Part shown: in pieces, positions 1 through 8,060 of the stretch
Layout of the letters: each line of letters starts with the position of its first letter
Position numbering within the stretch: the first letter of the stretch is position 1
NCBI GenBank assembly: GCA_023428915.1
Contig: JAEYWL010000084.1
Span: 1 to 46,531 of the forward strand
Reading direction: 5' to 3'
Source: Verrucomicrobiota bacterium
Lineage (GTDB): Bacteria; Chlamydiota; Chlamydiia; Chlamydiales; JAEYWL01
Length of the DNA: 46,531 nt
Notes under the pieces: model-generated
The model's input: the letters and a program-made list of their open reading frames with translations, nothing else
Told to the model about the DNA's origin: nothing
The model's database searches: none
Position numbers and translations under genes: made by a program

Positions 1-93
1 AGACAATCGATCTGACGCATCTAACGCCTTGCCAAGGGGAAGAACCCTTGGCTTCGGCATTATCTGCGCCATCTCAATTATCTAATTAAGCTT

Positions 94-282
94 GTGCTAA
101 GATTTAGGGGACAACTTGGGTTTAAAACAAATTATCCTGAAATTCCCTGGAAACAAATGGCCGGCATGAGAGATATCCTGATTCATGAATACTTTGCTAT
201 CGATCTAAATCTTACTTGGTCTGTAGTAAAGCGAGAGCTCCCGCCCCTCAAAGAAAAACTACAAAATCTGCTAGAAGATTAA
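94..282 (+). pseudogene. HepT-type (HEPN/DUF86) toxin C-terminal remnant
   Basis: This reading frame opens with a GTG and encodes 62 residues, of which about the last 52 read like the C-terminal half of a HepT ribonuclease: a YPEIPWKQMAGMRD segment followed by RDILIHEYF. The latter contains the R-x4-H-x-Y motif that forms the HEPN active site and carries the tyrosine modified by the MntA antitoxin. Intact HepT proteins are roughly 110-150 residues. I looked for the missing N-terminal half in all three upstream frames and found only short frames ended by stops, and no antitoxin gene is present. The first residues before the HepT-like part look non-native. I read it as a decayed toxin fragment; an intact MntA/HepT pair lies near 41 kb. 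Confidence 0.55.
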
Positions 283-299
283 TAATAAAATTTGATAGC

Positions 300-333
300 A
301 AAAAAGATGCAGCGATGGATTAATCGCTGCATC
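300..333 (-). terminator. Rho-independent terminator of recA
   Basis: A perfect 11-bp inverted repeat, GATGCAGCGAT / ATCGCTGCATC with a six-base loop, lies 26 bases past the recA stop codon. On the minus strand it is followed by six T residues (the A-run at 300-305). This is a textbook intrinsic terminator for the leftward recA transcript. Confidence 0.85.
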
Positions 334-359
334 ATAAGAATGGCAATCGGCTTATAGGC

Positions 360-1421
360 CTACTCTTCGACGAGTTCTGCAGTTTCTGCGCTTAACTTTG
401 GCGCGCCTGCAGCGCGTTTATCTTTATGGAATTTAATGACCAGCCCTTCAATCTCATCCAGAAGTGCCGGGTTATTGCGCAACTCTTCGCGGACCGCTTC
501 ACGGCCTTGGCCTAAGCGCTGCCCTTTATAGCTAAACCAAGCCCCTTTCTTGTCGATAATATTGTACTCCGCCCCAAGATCAATCACTGCGCCGGTTCTA
601 GAAATCCCTTCATTGAACATGATGTCGAACTCTGCAGCCTGGAATGGAGGCGCCATTTTATTCTTAACAACCTTTACTTTTACGCGGTTGCCCACTTCCG
701 CATTATCGCCCCCTTTGATACCGGCAATGCGGCGGATATCGAGGCGGATCGAAGAGTAGAACTTCAAGGCGCGTCCGCCTGTAGTGGTCTCGGGGTTGCC
801 GTAAACTACGCCGATCTTTTCGCGGATCTGGTTGATGAAAATCGCACAGGTATTGCTTTTAGAAAGGGTTGCAGTCAGCTTTCTAAGGGCTTGCGACATC
901 ATGCGCGCTTGCAATCCCATAAAGGAATCGCCGATTTCGCCTTCCAGCTCTGACTTGGGCACTAGGGCGGCCACAGAGTCGATAATAATGACATCAACAG
1001 CGTTGGAGCGCGCAAGCATCTCAGCGATATTAAGCGCTTCTTCACCAGAGTCTGGCTGGCAAATAAGCAGGTCATCGATATTGACTCCAATCTTGGCTGC
1101 ATAGGCAGGATCCAGGGCATGTTCAGCATCAATATAAGCCGCCAGCCCGCCATTCCGCTGGGCATTAGCCACAACATGTATAGCTAAAGTGGATTTACCG
1201 GAAGATTCCGGCCCGAAAATCTCGACAATACGGCCTCTGGGCAACCCACCGATGCCTAAAGCGGCATCCAGAGTCAATGCTCCAGTACGAATGACAGCCA
1301 CTTCCCTGGCCGCCGAATGCTTGCCCAGGGACATGATAGCCCCGTCGCCAAATTGTTTTTTTATTTGCGATACGGCATTATCTAATGCCTTTTTGCGTTC
1401 TTGGTCAGCTGCCTGCGCCAT
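360..1421 (-). CDS. recA: Recombinase RecA
   Basis: RecA forms filaments on single-stranded DNA in the cytoplasm and drives ATP-dependent strand exchange in homologous recombination and repair. The 353-residue length is normal. The Walker A motif GPESSGKST is at residues 70-78, Walker B VDVIIIDS at 142-149, and the conserved FINQIREKIGV and ETTTGGRALKFY segments (the latter holding the L2 loop) follow. The ATG is preceded by a strong GGAGGGAG ribosome site. The gene is monocistronic, ending at a clear hairpin terminator. I saw no LexA-type operator upstream. The sequence reads close to chlamydial RecA from memory, for example in the IIDKKGAWF segment, which helps place the organism. Confidence 0.98.
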   Translation of the reverse strand: MAQAADQERKKALDNAVSQIKKQFGDGAIMSLGKHSAAREVAVIRTGALTLDAALGIGGLPRGRIVEIFGPESSGKSTLAIHVVANAQRNGGLAAYIDAEHALDPAYAAKIGVNIDDLLICQPDSGEEALNIAEMLARSNAVDVIIIDSVAALVPKSELEGEIGDSFMGLQARMMSQALRKLTATLSKSNTCAIFINQIREKIGVVYGNPETTTGGRALKFYSSIRLDIRRIAGIKGGDNAEVGNRVKVKVVKNKMAPPFQAAEFDIMFNEGISRTGAVIDLGAEYNIIDKKGAWFSYKGQRLGQGREAVREELRNNPALLDEIEGLVIKFHKDKRAAGAPKLSAETAELVEE

Positions 1422-1516
1422 GCTCCCTCCGCTCTATAAAGCTCTGAATATGAATGTTGAATAAGAATGGAGAGCATACACGAAGCTGCAATAAAAAGTA
1501 AGAATAGACTTTCTCT

Positions 1517-2821
1517 CTATACAAGCCCTGTTAATTGCAGCAATTTTTCTGCCAGGCGCTTCCTCTCAAAACGTGCAATTCTAGCAAAGGAGCCATCTGT
1601 TGCTGGTTTTTTTTGCTTATGGGCATTGTTTTCAATTTTTTGCAGTATGTCTTGAACGGCATGCTTAGTAGTGATCTTATCGGGACACAAACTGCCTGCC
1701 TGCAACTTAAGAATAAGCTTTCCTGAATCGCTGCCTTCTTGAATGCCGAGGGCTAAAATAGGATTGCCGGTCGCAAGATATTCAAACAGCTTGCCGGTCA
1801 GCACGTAATAAGAAGAAGGGTGCCACCATTCAAGGAATAAAAGCATATCAGCATCCCGCTGCATCCTTAAAGCTTCTGTCCGGCTTTTCATACCGATATT
1901 TTTAACCCATTTGCCGACCTGGTATTGTGCGATTAGCTCATCCAGATTACCGAGAGAAGGTCCGGCAAAAATGACTTCTAAATTCTCCAAGACAGTTCGC
2001 CAGCGTTCTTCATGAGCACACTCTGCAATTGCTTCAAATAAAGGAGAAGGGTCCCTGAATCCTGCTTGAATGGTACCGGTATACACAATTCTAAAGCAGC
2101 GATCGTTGGGGAAAATTGGGCCGGGGTCAAGGGTTTGCCAGTCGTCAGAGTCGATCCCATTTTCAATTAAGGCCACCTTTGCATTCGGGTACTTTTTTGA
2201 AAATATCTCCTCCATGCCAGGGGTCACAACTGAAATTAGATCGGCCGCAGCTGCATATTTATTTTCTAAATGCTTTTCTAAAATGGTAAAAGGCCACATT
2301 CCAGTAAAAAAGTGATGGTCGACCCAGGGATCGCGAAAATCCGCAATCCATTGTTTGGCCCTTGCCTGTTGTTTTAAGCTATATGCTACTGCGTGAGGCG
2401 CATAAGGGCCTGCAGTGCTGACAACTAAATCCCAAGTGATATTGGTGCCTTTCGCATAGCTTAATGCCGGCCGTATCCACAAATCAGTAATGTCCGGCAT
2501 GCGGAGAGCCGAAAATAAGCCCCTCTGGCGCAATTTGGAAATAAACGATTTTTTCGGTTTAGCAGCAGGCCGGGCCTCTTTGGTTGTTTGCGGTGTTGCC
2601 TTTTGTTCCCTCAACCACTTCAAAAAGCGATTTTCTTCTATTTCTTGCAGATGAAACCCGGTGTTCGGCAAATCCAGGGCATAGGGGGTGATTTCGCGTT
2701 TGACTGTCACTACAGTTACTTCATGGCCGGCTAAAGACCAGCATTTTGCCCATGAATAAGGGCGCAAAGAGGCAATAGAGTTCAGGGGCGGGAAAAAAGT
2801 AGTTAAAATGAGTATTTTCAA
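1517..2821 (-). CDS. GT-B fold glycosyltransferase (family 4-like)
   Basis: Predicted cytoplasmic or membrane-associated glycosyltransferase that moves a sugar from a nucleotide donor to a glycan acceptor. The N-terminus (MKILILTTFFPPLNS) and the WIADFRDPWVDHHF segment are typical of the acceptor-side Rossmann domain of GT4 enzymes. The C-terminal domain begins near residue 240 with RIVYTGTIQ and contains VIFAGPSLG and a YLATGNPILALG nucleotide-sugar binding region. The start is a TTG preceded by AAGGTG at good spacing; no ATG lies nearby. It is leftward and separate from recA by 95 bases. The donor and acceptor cannot be read from sequence. A surface-glycan role is inferred from the glycosyltransferase and ligase-like genes just beyond enolase. 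Confidence 0.85.
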   Translation of the reverse strand: MKILILTTFFPPLNSIASLRPYSWAKCWSLAGHEVTVVTVKREITPYALDLPNTGFHLQEIEENRFLKWLREQKATPQTTKEARPAAKPKKSFISKLRQRGLFSALRMPDITDLWIRPALSYAKGTNITWDLVVSTAGPYAPHAVAYSLKQQARAKQWIADFRDPWVDHHFFTGMWPFTILEKHLENKYAAAADLISVVTPGMEEIFSKKYPNAKVALIENGIDSDDWQTLDPGPIFPNDRCFRIVYTGTIQAGFRDPSPLFEAIAECAHEERWRTVLENLEVIFAGPSLGNLDELIAQYQVGKWVKNIGMKSRTEALRMQRDADMLLFLEWWHPSSYYVLTGKLFEYLATGNPILALGIQEGSDSGKLILKLQAGSLCPDKITTKHAVQDILQKIENNAHKQKKPATDGSFARIARFERKRLAEKLLQLTGLV

Positions 2822-2928
2822 ATATACACCTTAATAGCAAATTGAATCTTGCCTATTATGCACCTGTCTTTAAACAAAAAAAACCGTTCAGGCATAATTG
2901 AGAGTAATGCTTGCACAGTAAAATAAAT

Positions 2929-2958
2929 TTGTCAAATTAAAAAGCCGCGCAGTATTTT
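2929..2958 (+). promoter_or_regulatory. Candidate sigma-70-type promoter for enolase
   Basis: TTGTCA (5 of 6 to the -35 consensus) and TATTTT (4 of 6 to the -10) are separated by 18 bases in the 227-base divergent gap between the leftward glycosyltransferase and enolase. It lies about 110 bases upstream of the enolase start. The match is suggestive only; no other strong signal was seen in this gap. Confidence 0.3.
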
Positions 2959-3056
2959 TGGATTGAGAAGAACTCGTTAAGCAGCTAGTCTGGAAAATCT
3001 AAAAATAGGCTTCTTTCCTGATAAAGCGGGTTTCGAAAAGCCTAATCTATGACTAT

Positions 3057-3061
3057 AGGAG
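3057..3061 (+). promoter_or_regulatory. Ribosome binding site deciding the enolase start
   Basis: AGGAG sits five bases before the ATG at 3067 and lies inside the frame that would open from the alternative ATG at 3049. The earlier ATG has no comparable site, so translation from 3067 is preferred. Confidence 0.75.
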
Positions 3062-3066
3062 TTGGC

Positions 3067-4365
3067 ATGAGCGATAGAATTTTCAAAGTTGACGCAGTGG
3101 AAATCCTCGATTCGCGAGGAAATCCCACCATAGAAGTTATGGTTACAACAGAAAATGGCATCACTGGAAAAGCAGCCGTTCCTTCTGGCGCTTCGACAGG
3201 TGAAAATGAAGCGCTCGAATTACGCGATGGCGATGCTAAGCGCTATCTCGGCAAAGGGGTGCAAAAGGCCGTCCAACATGTTAAAAACGAACTCGCTAAT
3301 TTGCTTATAGGACAATCAGTACTCGATCAGCGCAAGCTCGACAGCGAAATGATTTCCCAAGACGCTACCGAATTTAAGAGTAAATACGGAGCTAATGCTA
3401 TTTTAGGCTGTTCCTTAGCAATTGCGCGTGCCGGTGCAGCATTCCTCAATCTTCCTCTTTATAGGTATCTGGGGGGAACCAATGCCTATATTTTGCCCTG
3501 CCCGATGATGAATATTATCAATGGCGGAGCCCATGCCGATAATAGTTTAGATTTTCAGGAGTTTATGATCAGGCCTAAAGGCGCCCCTACGTTCAGCGAG
3601 GCGGTAAGATGGGGCGCTGAGATCTTCCACTCTTTAAAAAGCCTGTTAAAAAAAGAAGGCTATGCAACAGCCGTAGGCGACGAAGGAGGCTTTGCACCAA
3701 ATCTTCCTTCAAATGAAAAAGCGCTGGAAATCATTATGGCAGCAATTGAAAAAGCCGGCTATAGACCTGGTGAAGAAGTCTCATTAGCCCTGGACTGCGC
3801 AGCCTCTGAATTTTACGATAAGGCCGAGGGACATTATTTCGAAAAGAAAAAGAAAGCGCGCGGCGAAAAACATCTCGAGAGGACTTCAACAGAACAAATC
3901 CATTATCTTGCCGAGCTCTGCCGCAAATTCCCAATTGATTCTATTGAAGATGGCCTGGCGGAAAACGACTGGCAAGGCTGGGAAGAGCTGACTAAAACAT
4001 TGGGCGAATCAATCCAAATTGTAGGCGACGACATTTTTGTCACTAACACTAAATTTTTGCAAAAAGGAATTGACAGAGAGGTGGCCAATTCGATTTTAGT
4101 TAAGGTCAACCAAATCGGCAGCCTATCTGAAACTCTGGACACAATCCGCCTAGCCCAAACGCATGGCTACACTACTGTCATTTCTCACCGCTCAGGGGAA
4201 ACTGAAGACAGTATCATTGCCGATATCAGTGTTGCCGCCAATGCCGGGCAAATTAAAACAGGCTCCCTTTCCCGTTCCGACAGGGTGGCAAAGTACAATC
4301 GCCTGCTTTGGATTGAAGCAGAACTCGGCAACAGTGCCAAATTTGAAGATAGCGCTTTAATTTGA
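3067..4365 (+). CDS. eno: Enolase (phosphopyruvate hydratase)
   Basis: Converts 2-phosphoglycerate to phosphoenolpyruvate in glycolysis, with Mg2+. From the ATG at 3067 the protein has 432 residues, the usual length. Visible landmarks are the N-terminal EILDSRGNPTIEV, the PSGASTG loop, PCPMMNIINGGAHADN with the catalytic histidine loop, VGDEGGFAPNL with the acid/base glutamate, SIEDGLAENDW and the GDDIFVTN metal site, the catalytic lysine in VKVNQIGS, and SHRSGETED. Two minor oddities: a lysine-rich stretch (EKKKKARGEK) a few residues longer than usual before the STEQIHYL helix, and valine after the catalytic lysine where proline or leucine is common. A glycosyltransferase follows after six bases, so readthrough is likely. 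Confidence 0.97.
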   Translation: MSDRIFKVDAVEILDSRGNPTIEVMVTTENGITGKAAVPSGASTGENEALELRDGDAKRYLGKGVQKAVQHVKNELANLLIGQSVLDQRKLDSEMISQDATEFKSKYGANAILGCSLAIARAGAAFLNLPLYRYLGGTNAYILPCPMMNIINGGAHADNSLDFQEFMIRPKGAPTFSEAVRWGAEIFHSLKSLLKKEGYATAVGDEGGFAPNLPSNEKALEIIMAAIEKAGYRPGEEVSLALDCAASEFYDKAEGHYFEKKKKARGEKHLERTSTEQIHYLAELCRKFPIDSIEDGLAENDWQGWEELTKTLGESIQIVGDDIFVTNTKFLQKGIDREVANSILVKVNQIGSLSETLDTIRLAQTHGYTTVISHRSGETEDSIIADISVAANAGQIKTGSLSRSDRVAKYNRLLWIEAELGNSAKFEDSALI

Positions 4366-4371
4366 GGGACC

Positions 4372-5211
4372 ATGGCAATAGACTGCTCCGTAATTATAGT
4401 GACGCACAATAGCCAAAAGTTTATGCCTAATTTAATGGCTGCTTTAGACAAGCAAACGGTGCCGGCTGACAGGATTATATTAGTCGATAGCGGTTCAAAT
4501 GATATTTCCTATCTCCTGCCTTATAGGGAACGCTCAGACGTAGTCTTAGTTTTTGACCAAAAGGATATTGGATTTTGCAAAGGGAATAATCTTGGCATGC
4601 AGCAAGTGCCTGCCAATAGCGATTACGTACTTTTTCTAAATCCTGATGCCTTTTTGGAAGAGGCTTTTCTGGAAAAAGCCATTGCCATGATGGAAGATCC
4701 CGCAAATAGTCTGGTTGGCATATTGACAGGCCCTTTATTGGGCTACGACATACAATCTGATAAACCGACGGGCAAATACGATTCCACGGGAATTTTTTGC
4801 ACGTGGTATGGGCGTTGGTTTGACCGGGCGCAAGGGACGCCAATCGATGAAAGACTGTATAATAAGATAGAAGAGGTGCCTGCTATCTGCGGAGCTTTAA
4901 TGTTCTGCCGTAAAAAAGCGTTGGACAGCATCTTGTTGCGCGGCAAAGAAGTGTTCGACAACACGTTTTATATGTACAAAGAAGACATTGATCTTTCTTT
5001 GAGAATACGGCGTAAAGGCTGGAAATTGCTTTATGCGCCGCAGCCTGCAGCATACCATTGCCGCGGCTGGAATAGCAACCGCAAACTAATGCCCCGCAAG
5101 TTTAGGCTTTGTTCTGCACGCAATGAGTTGCGCATCCATGCGCGCAGCCTATCTCCCTGTGCCTTATATTCTTTAGCCAAGTATGCCGCCGTGAAAATTT
5201 TGGATAAGTAG
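4372..5211 (+). CDS. Family 2 glycosyltransferase
   Basis: GT-A fold transferase of 279 residues. The start CSVIIVTHNSQKFM and ILVDSGSND are the nucleotide-binding elements, FLNPDAFLE supplies the metal-binding DxD-like site (around residue 85), and a YKEDIDLSLRIRRKGWK segment is the ED motif with the catalytic base, typical of rhamnosyltransferase-like GT2 proteins. The ATG follows GAGGG six bases after the enolase stop and the next gene starts four bases after its end, so the three are probably co-transcribed. No strong transmembrane segment is seen. The likely role is elongation of a lipid-linked surface glycan; donor and acceptor are unknown. Confidence 0.88.
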   Translation: MAIDCSVIIVTHNSQKFMPNLMAALDKQTVPADRIILVDSGSNDISYLLPYRERSDVVLVFDQKDIGFCKGNNLGMQQVPANSDYVLFLNPDAFLEEAFLEKAIAMMEDPANSLVGILTGPLLGYDIQSDKPTGKYDSTGIFCTWYGRWFDRAQGTPIDERLYNKIEEVPAICGALMFCRKKALDSILLRGKEVFDNTFYMYKEDIDLSLRIRRKGWKLLYAPQPAAYHCRGWNSNRKLMPRKFRLCSARNELRIHARSLSPCALYSLAKYAAVKILDK

Positions 5212-5215
5212 CCAC

Positions 5216-6523
5216 ATGCAGTTATTGGACAAACGTTCGCAGTTATTCTTAGTGCTTTTTTGCCTGCCATTTCTCTTTTTTCCTAAAATTAACCTGATCA
5301 GCATTAAAGGAGAAACAGCCGGTGTTAGACTGGATGACTTCATGTTATTAGGATTGGCTGCGATAGTCTTTTGGGCCCACATAGCCCTGCGTAAACACCT
5401 GCTGCCGCTTGAGCGAACGGTGCTGCTGATTACGGTTTATTCCTTTTTTAGTTTTTGCCTGAGCAAAATCTTTTATTTAATGGATTGGCTGCCCTTTAGC
5501 GGACGGCTTCCTTACACCTTGCGCCTCTTTGAGTACTTTATTTTTTTCTACATAGGATTGCTTGCCGCCCAATTTTTTTCGTTAAGAAATGTCATGAAGG
5601 CCTTCTTCGGTTTTAATTTGATCATAATTATATTACAGAAGCTAAACCTTATCGGAGGCTTTGGCCCCCATGGCTACATGCAGGACAGTAGCTGGCGCGT
5701 GTTAGGGATAGCCTCATTTCCTGCCGAAACAGGCTTGATTCTTTGCCTTCTCTATGCCTATTTTGCCTTTACGCCGCCTGAGGAAACTATAGCTAAACAC
5801 TTATTCTCCCCATGGCTGCGGCAAAAGTTGTTATTGACAAGATCTTATTGGCTGTTTGCTATTTTTTCCCTCCTCATTATTTACACGGGTTCCAGAATAG
5901 CCATATTAGCCATCGGCCTTAGTTTATGCGTGATTTTATATCGGGAAATTCGCAGTTCTTCACAAAAGCATATCTTGTCAGCCCTATTCATGGTAACCCT
6001 CTTAGTAATAGGAGCCCTATATACGCTCTCCCAAACCTCGTCGGTTGCTAATAGGAGTTCTGCATTGCTTTCAAAAGGCAATATAGAAATTGTAAAAGTC
6101 ATATGGGAGCATATCGACGTTCACAACTATGTGGAAGCGGAAGAAAATTATGCTATCCTGGAAGACGTCGAAAGCGACCTTAGCCTGTTCATCCGGCTGC
6201 ACCGCTGGTTTTTCGCCCTAAAAGTCTATTTGTATAACCCGCAATCTTATCTATTCGGCATAGGTCCCGGTTTTGGATCTGCAGCCATTGATGGCGGCTG
6301 GGTGAGGATTTTACCAGAGCTAGGGCTTATTGGATTAGCCCTTTATCTATACTTTTTCTATCAAATTGCTAAACTAACCCCTGCTCTTTATTCCATGACA
6401 GTACTCTTTGCCATCAATATGCTTTTTTTCGACGCCTATCTTAGCTATAAGTCCATGAGTTTGCTTTTATTCGTTACCGGCATGGGCGCGGCTTCCCAAG
6501 ATAAACCAATTCTGCATTCATGA
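5216..6523 (+). CDS. O-antigen ligase/polymerase-like membrane protein
   Basis: A 435-residue integral membrane protein with roughly ten to eleven hydrophobic segments. The pattern fits the Wzy/WaaL (O-antigen ligase) superfamily: many N-terminal helices, a large soluble loop (about residues 280-350, after ALYTLSQTSSVANRS) and a conserved tail containing YLFGIGPGFGSAA and WVRILPELGLIGLALYLYF. The tail motif is the familiar GxGxG...LxELGllG signature of this superfamily. Family members polymerise O-units or ligate a finished glycan to lipid A-core at the periplasmic face. Which of the two it does cannot be decided here. Its position after a GT2 gene supports a surface-polysaccharide role. Known chlamydial lipooligosaccharides are short, so this is notable. 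Confidence 0.75.
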   Translation: MQLLDKRSQLFLVLFCLPFLFFPKINLISIKGETAGVRLDDFMLLGLAAIVFWAHIALRKHLLPLERTVLLITVYSFFSFCLSKIFYLMDWLPFSGRLPYTLRLFEYFIFFYIGLLAAQFFSLRNVMKAFFGFNLIIIILQKLNLIGGFGPHGYMQDSSWRVLGIASFPAETGLILCLLYAYFAFTPPEETIAKHLFSPWLRQKLLLTRSYWLFAIFSLLIIYTGSRIAILAIGLSLCVILYREIRSSSQKHILSALFMVTLLVIGALYTLSQTSSVANRSSALLSKGNIEIVKVIWEHIDVHNYVEAEENYAILEDVESDLSLFIRLHRWFFALKVYLYNPQSYLFGIGPGFGSAAIDGGWVRILPELGLIGLALYLYFFYQIAKLTPALYSMTVLFAINMLFFDAYLSYKSMSLLLFVTGMGAASQDKPILHS

Positions 6524-6530
6524 TGAGTAT

Positions 6531-6552
6531 ATGTAAATTTTGTCTTTTACAT
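6531..6552 (+). terminator. Weak AT-rich hairpin after the glycan genes
   Basis: ATGTAAA / TTTACAT form a perfect 7-bp stem with an eight-base loop, followed by a pyrimidine-rich tract (TTCTTCCTTTCTCTTT). It starts eight bases past the membrane-protein stop and lies just before the efflux gene start. The low GC content of the stem makes termination strength doubtful. Confidence 0.35.
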
Positions 6553-6580
6553 TTCTTCCTTTCTCTTTAATGTATGGGGT

Positions 6581-8011
6581 ATGTATAGAACTGCATTACT
6601 ACTCCTTATTTTGTTAGCAGGTTGCTTTAAGGTCGGTCCTGAATACGAACCTCCTGAAGTGTGTGCTCCAGATAACTGGAAAGCTCCGCAAACTTGCGGC
6701 TGCCAGGCTAATGCCGATGATTTTGAATTTTGGTGGGAAGTTTTTGAGGATCCCATTTTAAATCAATTAGAAGCAGCAGCCGTTGAAAATAGCCCTACGC
6801 TGGAATTTTCGCTTCAAAAAGTGGCTATGGCCCGCGCTCAAGCCCTAGAAGCCGCCTCTGCACTTTATCCCAACATTGCTTTAAACCCAAGCTACCAAGA
6901 CATAGGGCAATTATTTAGAATTTTTTTACCTCCTGGAGTTTCCCTTCCAGGACTTACTCCCAATGCTCTTATCTACCGCATCCACCAATTTTTGTATTAT
7001 TTGCCTATCACTATGAATTATGAAGTGGATCTTTGGGGCAAAATTAGCGGCCAGGTTGAGTACCAGGTCGCCAACCTGGAAGCCAGCCAATATGCCTTAG
7101 AATCCTCCTTACTGACACTTACAAGCGACCTCGCCAGCAATTACTACCAGTTGCGTGCATTGGACTCTCAAATACAAGTCATTATCAGGACAATTGAAAC
7201 GCGCAAAACCGATTACAACCTTACAAAAAGCCGTTATGAAAAAGGCATAGGCAGCCGGCTAGACCTGTCCAATGCAGAGCTTGAGCTTGCCAATGCAGAA
7301 GCCCTCCTATTTGATGCAAAACGGCAGAGAGCCTTGCTTGAAGACCTTATTGCCACTTTAGCGGGAATTCCAGCTTCTGATTTTTGCTTAGCCAGCAACC
7401 CGCTTACCTTGCCGCCGCCTTGCATTCCCGCAGACCTTCCTTCCGATGTTTTGCTGCAGAGGCCAGACTTAGCTGAATTAGAAAGACAGACAGCTGCAAG
7501 CCACGCCTTAATTGGCATCGCTTACACTTCTTTTTTCCCTTCGCTTTCATTAACCGGCATTGTTGGCTATTCCAGCCCGGTGCTGAAGGATTTCTTGCGC
7601 TGGAGAAGCCGTTATTGGCAAATGGCTGCACAATCCAATCAGACTATTTATGACGCCGGCTATAACTGCGCCACTGTTGAAGAAGCCTATGCGCAGTTTT
7701 ACGCTGCTTCCGCTCAATACCAGCAGCAAGTATTGACAGCTTTCCAAGAAGTAGAGGATGCTTTAAACAGCATCGAATTTCTCGCCGGCCAATATGACAG
7801 CCTGCAAAAAGCAGTTAATGCAGCTCAACTAAGCTCAAAGCTAGTCACTAATCGCTACAAAAATGGCCTTGTGAATTTCTATGATGTGGTCATCAGCGAT
7901 CGCGCAGAACTTAGCGCTGAGCAGCAGCTCTACATTGGATTAGGCGAACGCTACATAGCAACCGTACAGCTTATCAAAGCCCTCGGCGGCACTTGGGAAT
8001 GCCATAACTAA
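6581..8011 (+). CDS. TolC/OprM-type outer-membrane efflux lipoprotein
   Basis: A 476-residue outer-membrane channel of the NodT/OprM branch. It begins with a lipoprotein signal peptide (MYRTALLLLILLAGC), so Cys15 should be lipidated. It then has FKVGPEYEPPEV, the typical start of these proteins, and two repeated OEP coiled-coil and beta domains (about residues 50-260 and 270-470) with long alanine/leucine/glutamate-rich helices. Trimers form a tunnel across the outer membrane and periplasm. It converges on a leftward operon with HlyD-like, ATPase and two permease genes 50 bases away, which gives the other parts of a tripartite exporter. The start codon follows TGGGGT, a weak ribosome site. 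Confidence 0.92.
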   Translation: MYRTALLLLILLAGCFKVGPEYEPPEVCAPDNWKAPQTCGCQANADDFEFWWEVFEDPILNQLEAAAVENSPTLEFSLQKVAMARAQALEAASALYPNIALNPSYQDIGQLFRIFLPPGVSLPGLTPNALIYRIHQFLYYLPITMNYEVDLWGKISGQVEYQVANLEASQYALESSLLTLTSDLASNYYQLRALDSQIQVIIRTIETRKTDYNLTKSRYEKGIGSRLDLSNAELELANAEALLFDAKRQRALLEDLIATLAGIPASDFCLASNPLTLPPPCIPADLPSDVLLQRPDLAELERQTAASHALIGIAYTSFFPSLSLTGIVGYSSPVLKDFLRWRSRYWQMAAQSNQTIYDAGYNCATVEEAYAQFYAASAQYQQQVLTAFQEVEDALNSIEFLAGQYDSLQKAVNAAQLSSKLVTNRYKNGLVNFYDVVISDRAELSAEQQLYIGLGERYIATVQLIKALGGTWECHN

Positions 8012-8060
8012 CGCGGATGTTAAAAAACAAAATAGGCCTGCGAAATAATCAACTGTAAAA

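Noticed and set aside
3..89. A short open frame at the window start that could be the end of an upstream gene.
   Set aside because: Only 28 codons, no recognisable protein features, and it cannot be separated from chance.
550..1464. Plus-strand reading frames opposite recA.
   Set aside because: They are antisense to well-defined RecA codons, with no ribosome sites or protein-like motifs.
3049..3066. Enolase start at the first ATG.
   Set aside because: A good AGGAG lies directly before the second ATG at 3067, and the shorter protein has the normal enolase N-terminus.
8012..8060. A terminator between the convergent efflux channel and permease genes.
   Set aside because: Only a weak AATAAT/ATTATT pairing is visible, too short to support a call.
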